64,000 bases of DNA from Devosia nitrariae. GTDB lineage: Bacteria; Pseudomonadota; Alphaproteobacteria; Rhizobiales; Devosiaceae. Where the stretch lies: contig NZ_BSNS01000018.1 of assembly GCF_030160115.1 (NCBI RefSeq), positions 1-64,000 of the forward strand. Direction: 5' to 3'. Positions within the stretch are counted from its first letter, which is position 1; each line of letters begins with the position of its first letter. The notes beneath the pieces are model-generated. The model did not search any database. It saw only the letters and a program-made list of their open reading frames with translations, and had not been told where the DNA came from. The position numbers and the translations under genes are program-made. Shown here one piece after another: positions 26,367 through 35,823 of the stretch.

Positions 26367-26964
26367 TGGTGTAACGCTGCTCACGCCACGGATCGCCATA
26401 TATGTGATAACCGCGCAGTTCCCAGAAGCCGGGCTCGTCGCGCTCGGTAAATTGAAGTCCATTTATCCACTTTGCGGACTTCCAGAAATAAAGGTGCGGG
26501 ACGAGAAGACGGGCTGGCCCACCATGGTCGCGCGGAAGCGGTTGCCCCTCGTACTTCAGAGCGACCATGGCCTTTCCGGAGGTAAGATCCGCGAGCGGAA
26601 CATTCGATGAATAGCCATCGAAGCAGTGCGCGAGCACGAAATCACTGGGACGTTCGACGCCGGCATCGGCAAGGATGTCGTCGACGGTCACGCCCTCCCA
26701 GTTGGTGTCGAGTTTCGACCACGTTGTGACGCAATGAATGTCTCTCGTCACTTTGGTCTGGGGCAGCGCGTTAAATTCGCTCCAAGTCCAAACCTTGACG
26801 GGCCTCGGCCCGATCTTGAGGGTGAACTTCCACTCGGCTGTATCGATGCGCGGCGTTGGTCCGGCTGTGAGGACTGGCCAGTGATCGACAACGTGCTGGC
26901 CTGGCGGGATCCGATCGGCCTCGTTACCTCCCGAATTACGTCCGAAAAAACCTCTCGTAACCAT
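26359..26964 (-). CDS. Sulfite-oxidase-like molybdopterin oxidoreductase
   Basis: 201 aa, a stand-alone oxidoreductase molybdopterin-binding domain. DIHCVTTWSKLDTNWEGV carries the Mo-ligand Cys78; SSNVPLADLTSGKAMVALKY and DHGGPARLLVPHLYFWKSAK are conserved cofactor-binding stretches. The absence of a Tat signal separates it from periplasmic MsrP; a cytosolic role is likely. Its partner is the overlapping flavin reductase gene. In this msr-rich area a sulfoxide reductase function is attractive but unproved. Confidence 0.9.
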   Translation of the reverse strand: MVTRGFFGRNSGGNEADRIPPGQHVVDHWPVLTAGPTPRIDTAEWKFTLKIGPRPVKVWTWSEFNALPQTKVTRDIHCVTTWSKLDTNWEGVTVDDILADAGVERPSDFVLAHCFDGYSSNVPLADLTSGKAMVALKYEGQPLPRDHGGPARLLVPHLYFWKSAKWINGLQFTERDEPGFWELRGYHIYGDPWREQRYTND

Positions 26965-27095
26965 GGCGCACTCCTATGCGACGTGTTTGAGTTCGGGGGA
27001 TGCTACTGGTTCAGTGACCGTAGCTGACGCCGGGCGAGACCTGCTGCGAAGCAAGGGGCGCCCGCGGCTGCGGGTGCAACAGTTGAGATGTCGGC

Positions 27096-27662
27096 CTACG
27101 CGGGTCCATCCGATCGGCCCGCGGTTTCGGTCATTTCCGAGCCATTCGATCCCCTCGACTGTACGAGCAAATCGGTTAGCGAGCTAACCGCCTCGGATAG
27201 CCGCAACACCTCTTGGACCCGAAGCTCGTCAATCTTCTCGTGAAGCAGCTCGATTTCCAGCTCCGCCTTCAGGTTGATCCTATAGTCATTCTGCGCCGCC
27301 CTGCGGTCGATGTCTTGTTGTCTGTTCTGGCTCATCACGATGATCGGCGCGGCATAGGCCGCTTGAAATGAGAGCACTAGATTCAATAAAATGAATGGAT
27401 AGGGGTCCCAGCTTTTCGCCACGGCGATGAGGTTGATCGAAACCCATGCGACAAGGACAATGGTCTGGAAAATGATAAATTTCCAGGATCCCATGACGCT
27501 TGCGACCCAGTCCGCCACGCGTTGACCGACCGACAGCGCCTCCATTGGATCGGGCATGTCGGTCGGATGAAGACGCAATGAGCGGCGAAGCCGCCGCAAC
27601 TCGGCGAGCAGCTCACGCTCGGTCGGCTCCATGTCGTCAATTTCAAGGTTCGCGACTTCCAT
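27096..27662 (-). CDS. DUF1003 membrane protein
   Basis: 188 aa. Two transmembrane helices: MGSWKFIIFQTIVLVAWVSI and PYPFILLNLVLSFQAAYAAP, followed by the signature IVMSQNRQQDIDRRAAQNDY and a helical C-terminus EIELLHEKIDELR. This is a complete DUF1003 protein; the family is widespread and of unknown function. It starts 6 bp after the wrbA stop on the same strand, so the two form an operon. Confidence 0.93.
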   Translation of the reverse strand: MEVANLEIDDMEPTERELLAELRRLRRSLRLHPTDMPDPMEALSVGQRVADWVASVMGSWKFIIFQTIVLVAWVSINLIAVAKSWDPYPFILLNLVLSFQAAYAAPIIVMSQNRQQDIDRRAAQNDYRINLKAELEIELLHEKIDELRVQEVLRLSEAVSSLTDLLVQSRGSNGSEMTETAGRSDGPA

Positions 27663-27668
27663 GGGACT

Positions 27669-28268
27669 CTAGCCGTGGAGCTTGGCTGCAACCTCGGCGA
27701 TCCTCCGACCCTGATAGCGCGCGCCGGCAAGTTCGCTTTCGCTGACCTCACGCTTGCCGTCCGGACCGGCAACGGTCGTGGCGCCATAAGGAGCGCCGCC
27801 CGTGATCTCGTCGACTTTGCTTTGCCCTGCAAAACCGTAGTCGAGCCCTACAACCGTCATCCCCATGTGGAACAGGTTGGTGATGATCGCCAACAGCGTC
27901 AGTTCCTGGCCACCGTGCTGCGTCGCGGACGAAGAGAAAGCGCCGCCCACTTTCCCATGCAGGGCACCTCTCACCCATAAGCCGCCGGCTTGATCGAGAA
28001 AGCTTGCCATCTGGGACGAGATGCGCCCAAAGCGAGTGCCCGTACCCACGACGATCGCGTCGTAGTTCGGCAGATCCTCGATCTTGGCCACAGGTGCGAT
28101 CTGATCGAGTTTGTATCCGGAAGCTTTGGCTACTTCCTCAGGCACGAGTTCAGGGACGCGCTTGACGTCGACACTTGCGCCTGCAACGGTCGCACCAGCG
28201 GCAATCTCATGTGCCAATGTCTCGACATGCCCATAAGAGGAGTAATAAAGGACGAGTACCTTGGCCAC
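27669..28268 (-). CDS. wrbA: NAD(P)H:quinone oxidoreductase WrbA
   Basis: 199 aa when started at GTG 28268 (AGGGA upstream), exactly the family length; the longer frame to 28301 is not needed. [20 protein letters not shown] is the FMN-binding loop, [20 protein letters not shown] and [12 protein letters not shown] complete the flavodoxin-like site. It carries out two-electron quinone reduction, protecting against redox cycling. First gene of a wrbA-DUF1003 pair. A 33-bp repeat lies about 155 bp upstream. Confidence 0.95.
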   Translation of the reverse strand: MAKVLVLYYSSYGHVETLAHEIAAGATVAGASVDVKRVPELVPEEVAKASGYKLDQIAPVAKIEDLPNYDAIVVGTGTRFGRISSQMASFLDQAGGLWVRGALHGKVGGAFSSSATQHGGQELTLLAIITNLFHMGMTVVGLDYGFAGQSKVDEITGGAPYGATTVAGPDGKREVSESELAGARYQGRRIAEVAAKLHG

Positions 28269-28421
28269 GATTGAGTCCCTATCGTTCGAATATTGTTCCA
28301 ATCGGCCGAGTTTGTGCGCAGGTTGGCGGTAGCACGAAGTAAGCCGCTGATTTATTTATGAAAATCAGCGCCGTACCGACCCCGGCCGGTAGGTTTGGAA
28401 CGTAAATCCGGTGAACGTTTG

Positions 28422-28454
28422 GGTAAAGCTATCGTATCGATAACCGGTAGGAAT
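28422..28454. repeat. 33-bp repeat, copy upstream of wrbA
   Basis: Starts GGTAAAGCTATCG, contains the imperfect palindrome TATCG-TAT-CGATA and ends GTAGGAAT. A second copy at 29517-29550 differs by two substitutions and one inserted G. The copies flank the DUF5996 gene as direct repeats and each lies upstream of a minus-strand gene. It may be an operator or a footprint of gene insertion. Confidence 0.6.
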
Positions 28455-28465
28455 GCCGCCGGGAG

Positions 28466-29431
28466 TCAGTCTGAAAGCTTGCCCGGGAGGACATTCGTGT
28501 ATGCGCGCGGGCGTCGCGGCACGCCGGTCTCGCATTCCAGCCGCGCACGGTCCCACTCAGCCAAGCGCGCCGCCGCATCGTAGGTCGTCTGGAGAAACTG
28601 CATTAAAGTTGCGTCTGGGTCATCGGCCCTGCGTACCGCGTCATAGGGCAGGATGAACTCACCCAGCACGGTGTCGAAATAGGCAGAATCTGGCGCAATC
28701 GACGCATCGGAAAAGCCGTCCGGTGCCGGATAGGCGTATGAATAGAACGCGGGAAACTCGACGCCACCGCCACCCGGCCAGAATCCGGCGGAGGAGACCT
28801 CGTGCGAGTAAGCCTCGCATGTAACGTCGTCTGGAAGTGCCGGGATGCCGCCAGGATGCCGTGGCGCCAAGCGGCCGGAAAAGCGGGTTACCGCAAGATC
28901 GAAACTGCCCCAGAACAAATGCACCGGACTGACCTTGCCCAAAAAGCCGGTGCGAAACTGCTTAAATACGCGATCGATCTGCACACAGGCATGAAAGAAG
29001 CACGTCACGGCGTTCGGGTCGTAGGGCCGCGCCTTGTGATCGTCCCGAAACGGAAGAGCATCGGCGATCTCGTTTGGCCGGCCATGAAATTCGGGCGTAC
29101 CACCGATTTCCGCAAGCAGATCCAAAAAGCTGGAATAGAAGTCGGCGACCGACATATCGGCCAGGATGAAGCTGCCGAAGCGGCCGTCGCTTGCCTGACC
29201 GGTAACCTTATGGTCGAGCAGACCAAACTCAATCTCGATGCCGCCCGGTCCATCAGGAACAATCGAGGTCGTTAGTCCTCGGGCGTTGACATAGAAGGTG
29301 GCGTGCCAGGAATGGTTGATCCAGGGAGCCCGTGCCAGTCTATATTTGCCAACCACCTGGGCGTAGAGATGGAGCGCAGCACAAGTCTCGCGCCAAGGTT
29401 CGAAAGGAATATCCGGCCAGGACATCGTCAT
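28466..29431 (-). CDS. DUF5996 family protein
   Basis: 321 aa soluble protein. WPDIPFEPWRETCAALHLYA, QVVGKYRLARAPWINHSWHA and SPVHLFWGSFDLAVTRFSGR are hallmark stretches of the DUF5996 family. There is no known enzymatic motif or signal peptide. It is monocistronic, between a LysR gene and wrbA on the same strand, and bracketed by the 33-bp repeat. Function unknown; the stress context is the only clue. Confidence 0.88.
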   Translation of the reverse strand: MTMSWPDIPFEPWRETCAALHLYAQVVGKYRLARAPWINHSWHATFYVNARGLTTSIVPDGPGGIEIEFGLLDHKVTGQASDGRFGSFILADMSVADFYSSFLDLLAEIGGTPEFHGRPNEIADALPFRDDHKARPYDPNAVTCFFHACVQIDRVFKQFRTGFLGKVSPVHLFWGSFDLAVTRFSGRLAPRHPGGIPALPDDVTCEAYSHEVSSAGFWPGGGGVEFPAFYSYAYPAPDGFSDASIAPDSAYFDTVLGEFILPYDAVRRADDPDATLMQFLQTTYDAAARLAEWDRARLECETGVPRRPRAYTNVLPGKLSD

Positions 29432-29516
29432 CGCATTCTCCTCATCCGCCGGATGGAATCCTGACTCTCGACCACCGCGAATAGCGAACGAGCATCTTCG
29501 TCACGGTGGACATCTA

Positions 29517-29550
29517 GGTAAAGCTATCGCATCGACAACCGGGTAGGAAT
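29517..29550. repeat. 33-bp repeat, copy upstream of the DUF5996 gene
   Basis: GGTAAAGCTATCGCATCGAC, then AACCGGGTAGGAAT; near-identical to 28422-28454. It lies 86 bp upstream of the DUF5996 start and just after the LysR stop codon. Confidence 0.6.
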
Positions 29551-29562
29551 CCCGATCGAATT

Positions 29563-30444
29563 CTAGCGTCGAAACTCCTCGACGAGGAAATCCGTGAACG
29601 CGCGTGCCGCGGGCTTGATGGCCTTCCCGCTCACGAACAATGCGTTGACTTCCATCGAGCCGAAGTCCCAGTCGGATAGAACGCGAACCAGGGCGCCGCT
29701 TTCCAACTCAGCCCTCGCGCTGTTGAAGGCCGTGGCGACAATACCCATCCCAGTCTTGGCGGCGGCAATCGCGCCCTCGTTGATCGTCACAGTCAACTGG
29801 CTTTTCACACGAACGGACGCAACGCGCCCGTCCTTACTGAACGAGAATGTCGGTAAGAGATGGGCCGGACCGAGGATCACAGCGTGCTGCGCAAGGTCTG
29901 ACGGCATAACGGGCACACCGTGCTCCGCGAGATAAGATGGAGCGGCTGCAAGAACCCGTGGATCTTCCATTAGTTTCCTCGCCGTGGCGCTCGAGTCCGG
30001 CATACTTCCGAAGCGGAAAGCGACGTCGATGCCTTCGATTACAAGATCCTGATAGCGATCGTTCGATAGCAATTCGACGCGGAGCTCCGGATGCAGGGAC
30101 AAAAACTTCGGGAGCCGGGGAATGACTTCCCGAAGCACAAAGCTCGACGAAGTGCCGACGCGCAGCACTCCTCGCAGTTCACCGGTTCCGCGCGCCTCGT
30201 GGTCCGCCTCGTCCAACGCCGCTAGAATCGCTTCCACCCGCGTCAGGTAGGTTACGCCGGCGTCTGTCAGGGTTACCGCGCGGGTTGTCCGGCTGAACAG
30301 AGTCGCGCCGACTTCGGCCTCCAATGCCGCAACCAGACGTGAGGCGGAGGGCTGGGAGAGGCCGAGCTCACGACCCGCGCTTGAGAAGTTGCCAACTCGT
30401 GCGGCGCGGGCGAACAATTTCAGCGCTGTGAGTCGATCGTTCAT
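29563..30444 (-). CDS. LysR-family transcriptional regulator
   Basis: 293 aa. HTH: MNDRLTALKLFARAARVGNF, RELGLSQPSASRLVAALEAE; effector domain from about residue 90 (LRGVLRVGTSSSFVLREVIP). A DmlR/CrgA-like member. It lies upstream of the DUF5996 gene and wrbA, and the 33-bp repeat in front of both genes could be its site; that is an inference from position. Confidence 0.92.
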   Translation of the reverse strand: MNDRLTALKLFARAARVGNFSSAGRELGLSQPSASRLVAALEAEVGATLFSRTTRAVTLTDAGVTYLTRVEAILAALDEADHEARGTGELRGVLRVGTSSSFVLREVIPRLPKFLSLHPELRVELLSNDRYQDLVIEGIDVAFRFGSMPDSSATARKLMEDPRVLAAAPSYLAEHGVPVMPSDLAQHAVILGPAHLLPTFSFSKDGRVASVRVKSQLTVTINEGAIAAAKTGMGIVATAFNSARAELESGALVRVLSDWDFGSMEVNALFVSGKAIKPAARAFTDFLVEEFRR

Positions 30445-30578
30445 TACTTCTCTATTTTACGCGGGATTCTCCGCCAGGTTTCCGGCGAGAAAAGTGCCAC
30501 CTCCCGCCATTAAAGAGAATACCTGCAACGTGAGACTGTGTCTCTCATTCTGTGAGAGGATGTGCGACACCGCCAGCG

Positions 30579-30907
30579 TTAGCTCTTGAGGGCCGCTAGC
30601 GGTGCATTGCGAAAACTGATCGCTATCCGGTTGTAGGCGTTCATCAAACTGATCGCGATCGTCAAGTCGACGAGCTCCCTCTCATCGAAGGCCGCTCGTA
30701 CGGCTTCATAAGCTTCATTCGGCACACCGGTATCTGCCACGCGTGTCACCGTTTCTGCCCATTCAAGAGCCGCGCGCTCACGTTCGTCAAAGAGGTGACC
30801 TGCTTCCGCCCACGCCTGCACCAGCGCGATCTTCGCCCTTCTTCAGCAGGTCGCGCGTGTGCATGTCGAGACAAAAGGCGAAGTTGTTTATCTGCGAGAC
30901 GCTTGCT
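30579..30907 (-). pseudogene. AhpD/carboxymuconolactone decarboxylase-like gene, frameshifted
   Basis: An intact 80-codon tail (QAWAEAGHLFDERERAALEW, AISLMNAYNRIAISF) is the C-terminal half of an alkylhydroperoxidase-like CMD protein. The preceding half reads in another frame: SQINNFAFCLDMHTRDLLKK, just upstream of the break near 30840. The usual CxxC is damaged (FAFC) and the N-terminus is missing behind a TGA. So the enzyme is inactive. Next to it, divergently, is a MocR regulator that may once have controlled it. Confidence 0.8.
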
Positions 30908-31062
30908 CATGTGATTGGCTCCGTAGCCCGAATATTCGAGCGACGTGGTAAGGAGACTTCGGCGCTATCAGCGACGGATGCCGCGAGCAGCCGCCTAGAA
31001 GTGACTCACATCTGGTTCCAAAAAAAGCACCAAGAACGGATAAAAATCGTGTACTACGGGGC

Positions 31063-32469
31063 ATGACCCAACCGCTGAAACTGGAGCTCGACCGATCTGC
31101 GAAGGTGCCGCTGGCCGAGCAGATTCGAAAGGGCATCAGCGCCGCGATCGAAACCGGCGTGCTCGTTCCGGGCGCGCGTCTGCCCTCATGGCTGGACATG
31201 GCATCCCAGCTTGGCGTCTCCCGTGGCACGGTAAAATCAGCCTACGAGAAATTGTCGGCGGCTCAGCTAATCGTCGCATCGCGCGCCGCCGGAACCCGTG
31301 TCGCGGATCGCCCGGCCAACATCGCTCCGATGGAACAGTCGCTCCATCCTGGTTCCTTCCTGGAAAGTTATCTGGAGAGGACGGCGGGGCCGGCCCTCTT
31401 CCAGATGGGCGTACCCGCACACGAAACATTCCCCGCGAAGCTTATCGCAAGAATCCGCTCGCACGCGCTACGTGCGGAAGCGGCCGCGCCCCCGATCTAT
31501 CCGGACCCTCGCGGCGAGCTGGAACTACGACGTGAGATCGCAGCCTATCTCGCCGTTGCACGGGGTATCGAATGTTCGCCATCTCAGCTCATAATCACCG
31601 CCGGGTACAGCAGTGGGCTCGGGCTGGTGTTGCGGGTACTCGGTCTCGAAGGACGCAAGGTCTGGATGGAAGATCCAGGTTTTCCGTTCACCCGCCAGGG
31701 GCTGGAGCTCGCGCGAATGTCGCTTGTCCCGATCCCGGTCGACGCTGCGGGCATCGACGTCGATCATGGCATACGCAATGCTCCCGATGCTGCCTTGGTC
31801 GTGGTCACACCAGGTCAGCAGGCACCGCTCGGTTTCACGCTGTCATTGACGCGACGATTACGACTTCTGGATTGGGCGGCAAGGAACGAAAGCTGGATAA
31901 TCGAAGACGATTACCTGAGCGAACTACAGCTCAATGGTCGCGCCGCTCCGGCACTCGCCTCCCTGGATCGGAGCGCACGTGTCATTCACATCGGATCATT
32001 TAGCAAAACCATCAGTCCAACTCTGCGACTTGGTTTCCTCGTCGCACCTCCCGCGCTAGCGACCCGCGTTGCGGAAGTAGCCGCGTGCCTCGCGCCACCG
32101 CCTGGTCCCTCGGTTCAACTCGCGATCGCCGAGTTCATGCGCGAAGGCCATTACTTGCGGCATTTGCGGCGCACAAAGCGCGTTTACGCAAGCAAACGTG
32201 ATGCTCTGCTACGCAACCTCCGATCGGAAGGCGATAGGGTTTCGGTCGCGGGCCTGACGGCGCTGCTGCGTCTACCGACCAAAGCACCAGACATTGTTAT
32301 AGCGCGAGAAACGCTCGCCTTCGGCATGGGACCGAGCCCATTGTCCGCCTGGTATGCCTCACCAGAGATTGCACCGTCCGGCTTGCTGCTGGGCATCGCG
32401 ACCACGCCTGAGCGACAGCTCGAACATTCCTGCGAACGGTTGATCGGGATCATCAAACGCTTCACGTGA
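31063..32469 (+). CDS. MocR/PdxR-type regulator (GntR HTH fused to aminotransferase fold)
   Basis: 468 aa. Residues 1-75 form a GntR winged helix (PLAEQIRKGISAAIETGVLV, SRGTVKSAYEKLSAAQLIVA). Residues 120-468 are a class I aminotransferase fold binding PLP; IGSFSKTISPTLRLGFLVAP contains the Schiff-base Lys. MocR proteins sense PLP or amino-compound aldimines and usually control the divergent neighbour. That neighbour here is the broken CMD gene. Convergent with the MFS gene downstream. Confidence 0.93.
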   Translation: MTQPLKLELDRSAKVPLAEQIRKGISAAIETGVLVPGARLPSWLDMASQLGVSRGTVKSAYEKLSAAQLIVASRAAGTRVADRPANIAPMEQSLHPGSFLESYLERTAGPALFQMGVPAHETFPAKLIARIRSHALRAEAAAPPIYPDPRGELELRREIAAYLAVARGIECSPSQLIITAGYSSGLGLVLRVLGLEGRKVWMEDPGFPFTRQGLELARMSLVPIPVDAAGIDVDHGIRNAPDAALVVVTPGQQAPLGFTLSLTRRLRLLDWAARNESWIIEDDYLSELQLNGRAAPALASLDRSARVIHIGSFSKTISPTLRLGFLVAPPALATRVAEVAACLAPPPGPSVQLAIAEFMREGHYLRHLRRTKRVYASKRDALLRNLRSEGDRVSVAGLTALLRLPTKAPDIVIARETLAFGMGPSPLSAWYASPEIAPSGLLLGIATTPERQLEHSCERLIGIIKRFT

Positions 32470-32551
32470 TGATCCGAAAACTTCCGGAGAATCCTATCTT
32501 CCGTCCGCGGGCGTGCCTTCGGTTCTCGATCATGGGCCTGCTCGAGGCTCC

Positions 32552-33844
32552 TCATTCCCTTCGCGCGAGGGTGACGAACCGTTTCGCCAACGCGGCGAGC
32601 GCGGACGAGGCAAGTACGATGAAGCCCGCTGTAACAAACACTGTCTGCAAGGATGTCGACGTAACAAGGATGGCGCCGAGACCGGATCCTAGGGCCACGG
32701 CTACCTGAAGGTTTGTAACATTCACTGCCGACGCGGCTTCCGGGGTTTCCGGAGCGGCGTCGAGAATCCAGACGAGCGTCCCTGGGTTCACGATTCCCCA
32801 GAACAGGCCCCACAGTACGATCAACAGGCCAGCCAGCCACGGTAAGGTACCCGCAATCGCCAGGCCGATCAGCAAAGCGGCCACCACGGCCCCGGCTCCG
32901 GCGAAGCTGCCGATGACCCCGCGCTTGAATAGCGATCCGGCGATGAGTGAGCCGACGATGCCACCGAAGCCATAGATCAGGTACAGCAGCGTGATGACGC
33001 CACTGGACAGCTGGGTGTGGTCGATCAGGAACGGCGTGATGTACGTCCAGGCGGCAAACTGCCCGATAAAGACCAACGCGCCAGCCGCCATCCCAAACCG
33101 CACAGCGCGTCGCGTCACGACTCCCACAAGATCTCGCAGATGTGTGCGCCCGTCCGGTGGAATTCCCGGCAGCAGGACCGCCTGACCTATCACCACAAAC
33201 AGTGTCACGAGTGCCGCAATACCGAACGTGAAACGCCAACCGACAAGATCGCCGAGAAACTGTCCCGCCGGCAGACCGACCACCATTCCACCGGAGATAC
33301 CTGCCGCGATGATGGTGATGGCGCGCGTGCCGCCCGCCGGGCCGACCAGCTTTGGTCCGACCGGTGAGACAACGGTCCAAAATGCTCCGAGCGTGGCACC
33401 GAAGAGCATTCGGGCGATCAGCGCCACGACGAAGTTCGGCGTCACCGCGACGACCGCGTTCGACAACAATACCGCTAGACCCAGGGCAAGGATGACCGTG
33501 CGCCGGTTGAATCGGCCGGAGCCAACGAAGAACAGCGGCGCGGCCACCGCGGCGCTGAAACCCGGCACGAGCACCATCAACCCAGCGAGGCCAAGAGAGA
33601 CATGCAGTCCGTCGGCGATCTGCGGCAACAGCCCCACCGGCAGCGTCTCCGTCATTACGATGACGAATGCGCCGAACGCGATGGCACCGACGGACGCCCA
33701 GCCCCGCCCACCCCCGGGCTCCGGGACAACGGCGGCAGCACTGGCTGCCGGTGGGGTCGCAAGAGCTGCGGTGCACGTCGATGTCGAAATAAGCCGCACC
33801 TGCATTCGGCCGTTAGTCGGCATACTCTGTTCATTCTCGAACAT
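32552..33844 (-). CDS. MFS transporter, DHA1 family
   Basis: 430 aa, about 12 hydrophobic helices after a 45-residue variable N-terminus. GAFVIVMTETLPVGLLPQIA is the family opening; FNRRTVILALGLAV the motif A region; ARMLFGATLGAFWTVVSPVG helix 4. It resembles AraJ/NepI-type exporters. The true start may be internal, at Met8 or Met14. It could export a toxic small molecule under the MocR or LysR regulators nearby. Confidence 0.9.
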   Translation of the reverse strand: MFENEQSMPTNGRMQVRLISTSTCTAALATPPAASAAAVVPEPGGGRGWASVGAIAFGAFVIVMTETLPVGLLPQIADGLHVSLGLAGLMVLVPGFSAAVAAPLFFVGSGRFNRRTVILALGLAVLLSNAVVAVTPNFVVALIARMLFGATLGAFWTVVSPVGPKLVGPAGGTRAITIIAAGISGGMVVGLPAGQFLGDLVGWRFTFGIAALVTLFVVIGQAVLLPGIPPDGRTHLRDLVGVVTRRAVRFGMAAGALVFIGQFAAWTYITPFLIDHTQLSSGVITLLYLIYGFGGIVGSLIAGSLFKRGVIGSFAGAGAVVAALLIGLAIAGTLPWLAGLLIVLWGLFWGIVNPGTLVWILDAAPETPEAASAVNVTNLQVAVALGSGLGAILVTSTSLQTVFVTAGFIVLASSALAALAKRFVTLARRE

Positions 33845-34190
33845 CTGTTCTCTCGTTCATCACGTGACTAAACTTTGCTCCATACCTTTCCGACGCAGTG
33901 CCGATGTCGCGAGTTCAGCGACTTCATACAGCTCCGCATGGAGTAGGCTGGAACTTTCGGTCCGCACGAAGCCCCGAGGCGATTGGAAAGCCGGGTCAAC
34001 ACAGCAGGACGCTGATGGCATCGGCCGTGTGGGCAGCTAACGACGTCGAAATACCGGCGTTGGTGAAGTGGTTTTCATTATGATCAGAGTTGTCGCTGGG
34101 ATCGGAACGGTCATGGCGACTGTTTCACTAACCATTCGACACAAGTTCACGAACGGCTCGATCGCAGAGAGCCGCCATGGCGTACACACG
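33845..34190. other. Intergenic region
   Basis: 346 bp between the MFS start and the NTF2-like gene stop. I see no motif-bearing frame; a 61-codon frame at 33898-34083 has no recognisable family. It probably holds the MFS promoter. Confidence 0.4.
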
Positions 34191-34595
34191 TCAGGTAGGC
34201 CGTCGTACCGCCGTCCCTAGATTATTGTCGATCAGGACTCGCCAGAGTCCATCCGCGCCGCGCCGCAGCACATCGCTCGCCATGCCTGAGAGGTGGACGT
34301 GCTTGCCGTCGGGACCTGTGCCCGAAATTGACCAATCCAGCACCATCTGGGCGACGTTGTCGGCAACGAACATATGGCGCGCCTTGGCCTCCATTGGCAG
34401 GCCGAGGCTGAGGGTGCGCTCGAGCGCAGAGGCAATCTGGGCGCGATCAGTGACGGTTGTCCCATCTGCCGCGACGAACACGGCTTCCGGCGCGAACAAG
34501 CTCATCATGGCGTCGATCTTGCCGGAGTTAAATCGCGCAATCATCGTCGGGACTATGCCTTCGGGTTCAGTAGGGAGTGAATAAGTCTCGGACAT
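34191..34595 (-). CDS. SnoaL/NTF2-like protein (nuclear transport factor 2 family)
   Basis: 134 aa from ATG 34595 with GGGGAT upstream. The cone fold is clear: GIVPTMIARFNSGKIDAMMS, LFAPEAVFVAADGTTVTDRA and GMASDVLRRGADGLWRVLID. Such proteins bind hydrophobic ligands or act as isomerases, hydratases or stress proteins. Soluble, no signal peptide, monocistronic. Confidence 0.85.
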   Translation of the reverse strand: MSETYSLPTEPEGIVPTMIARFNSGKIDAMMSLFAPEAVFVAADGTTVTDRAQIASALERTLSLGLPMEAKARHMFVADNVAQMVLDWSISGTGPDGKHVHLSGMASDVLRRGADGLWRVLIDNNLGTAVRRPT

Positions 34596-35114
34596 CAGGA
34601 ATCCCCGTTTGTGCCGGTTTAACTGCATTGCAGCCATGATGCGCAAGTTGCGCCGGTTGTTGATGGCAGCGTCGAGCGGACTGTTCCAATAGCGGACAGA
34701 TATAGTTTTCATGCCACCGCGGAATGGTGACGCGCCGGTGCTCTATTGATTCGCAAGACAGGGGGGAAATGGCTCAGCCCTTGCAAGCATTGCGCTGCAG
34801 CGGGCTGCAATAGCGATCGTCTACGGACTCTATGGCGACCGTCGTCAGTTTCGCGAGGTCACTGACAATCAGCCTGATACCGAACACTTTGCCTCGGTGG
34901 TGGATGCCCGCCAGCGTTGCAGGCGCCGCGGGTGTGGTCGTTCGCCCAATTACCAGTCGCTATGGAAACGATACCTGCCCCCAAATTGAATACGGGGATC
35001 CTTCCTGCAAAGATGCCTAAACTCGGCTGACAATCCTCTCGAGCCACCTGTGCTTGGCATCCTGGGATCAGCGGACGAGCGCTTGACAAGTACCCCATTC
35101 GAATGGAGGACGAG
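34596..35114. other. Intergenic region between divergent genes
   Basis: About 520 bp. No frame with a recognisable protein; short frames overlap on both strands with no conserved motif. TTGACA occurs at 35083 but lies too close to the ribosome-binding site of the 35115 gene to be its -35. Confidence 0.4.
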
Positions 35115-35456
35115 ATGTCCACTACAGAAGCACCCGCTATCAACGACGGTGACCGTATCGACCCGGCCGACATCGCGGCCGCACTGACGCGAGCCCCCTT
35201 TACCTACGCCGACGGCGCGACGCAGGTGTTCACTCCTGACGGGCGTACCGTGTACACCGAGAACGGGACTCAGTCGTCTGGAGAATGGAAAGTGGACGAT
35301 GACGGGAGGTTCCAGTCATTCTGGCCGCCGTCGGAATACACTACCTACGATGTTTCCTGGATCGCCAGCCCTGATGGCGGGGCCCTCGGGATCAGATTCG
35401 CTGACCCAAATCGAGGAACAAAATTCGACGGTCGATACACGCCGGGACTCTCCTGA
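35115..35456 (+). CDS. Small hypothetical protein
   Basis: 113 aa. GGAGG lies 4 bp before ATG 35115, which decides this start over an ATG four codons earlier. It reads APFTYADGATQVFTPDGRTV, YTENGTQSSGEWKVDDDGRF, SFWPPSEYTTYDVSWI: a compact beta-rich protein without signal peptide. The G-W-x-x-D-x-x-G-x-F pattern recalls proteins that recognise or mimic stress products in alphaproteobacteria, but I cannot name a family. Confidence 0.72.
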   Translation: MSTTEAPAINDGDRIDPADIAAALTRAPFTYADGATQVFTPDGRTVYTENGTQSSGEWKVDDDGRFQSFWPPSEYTTYDVSWIASPDGGALGIRFADPNRGTKFDGRYTPGLS

Positions 35457-35823
35457 GCTCCCGGTTTCCCGTCAGCTACTCAAGGCGCTCCCGCTTTCGC
35501 TATGACTGCCATTGTATCTAGGGCGACGTGAAGGTGCGGGCGCAGGTATGCGCTCGACCACTAGCGTGCCATCGAGCTTTCATCGGTTGACCAGGGGCCC
35601 TTCAGATACGTTGTCGCGTTCGGCGACCGCTATTCTAGGGGTTTCTACTCGCCCAAGGCAGCACGTACTGGCCTTGCGCCATTCATAATGCCTGTTGAAC
35701 GCCAAAGGTAGATGACAACGGGAGGATGTCCGGCATCATTGCCGTGTTATCGTAACGATGCACCTCAGGCATGGCATTTGGACGTATTACTGCCCAGTCC
35801 ACTGTCCGTCGCGGGAGGTTGTC
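35457..35823. other. Intergenic region
   Basis: 367 bp, no gene recognised. The ribosome-binding site GGGAGG of the next gene is at 35813-35818. Confidence 0.4.
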
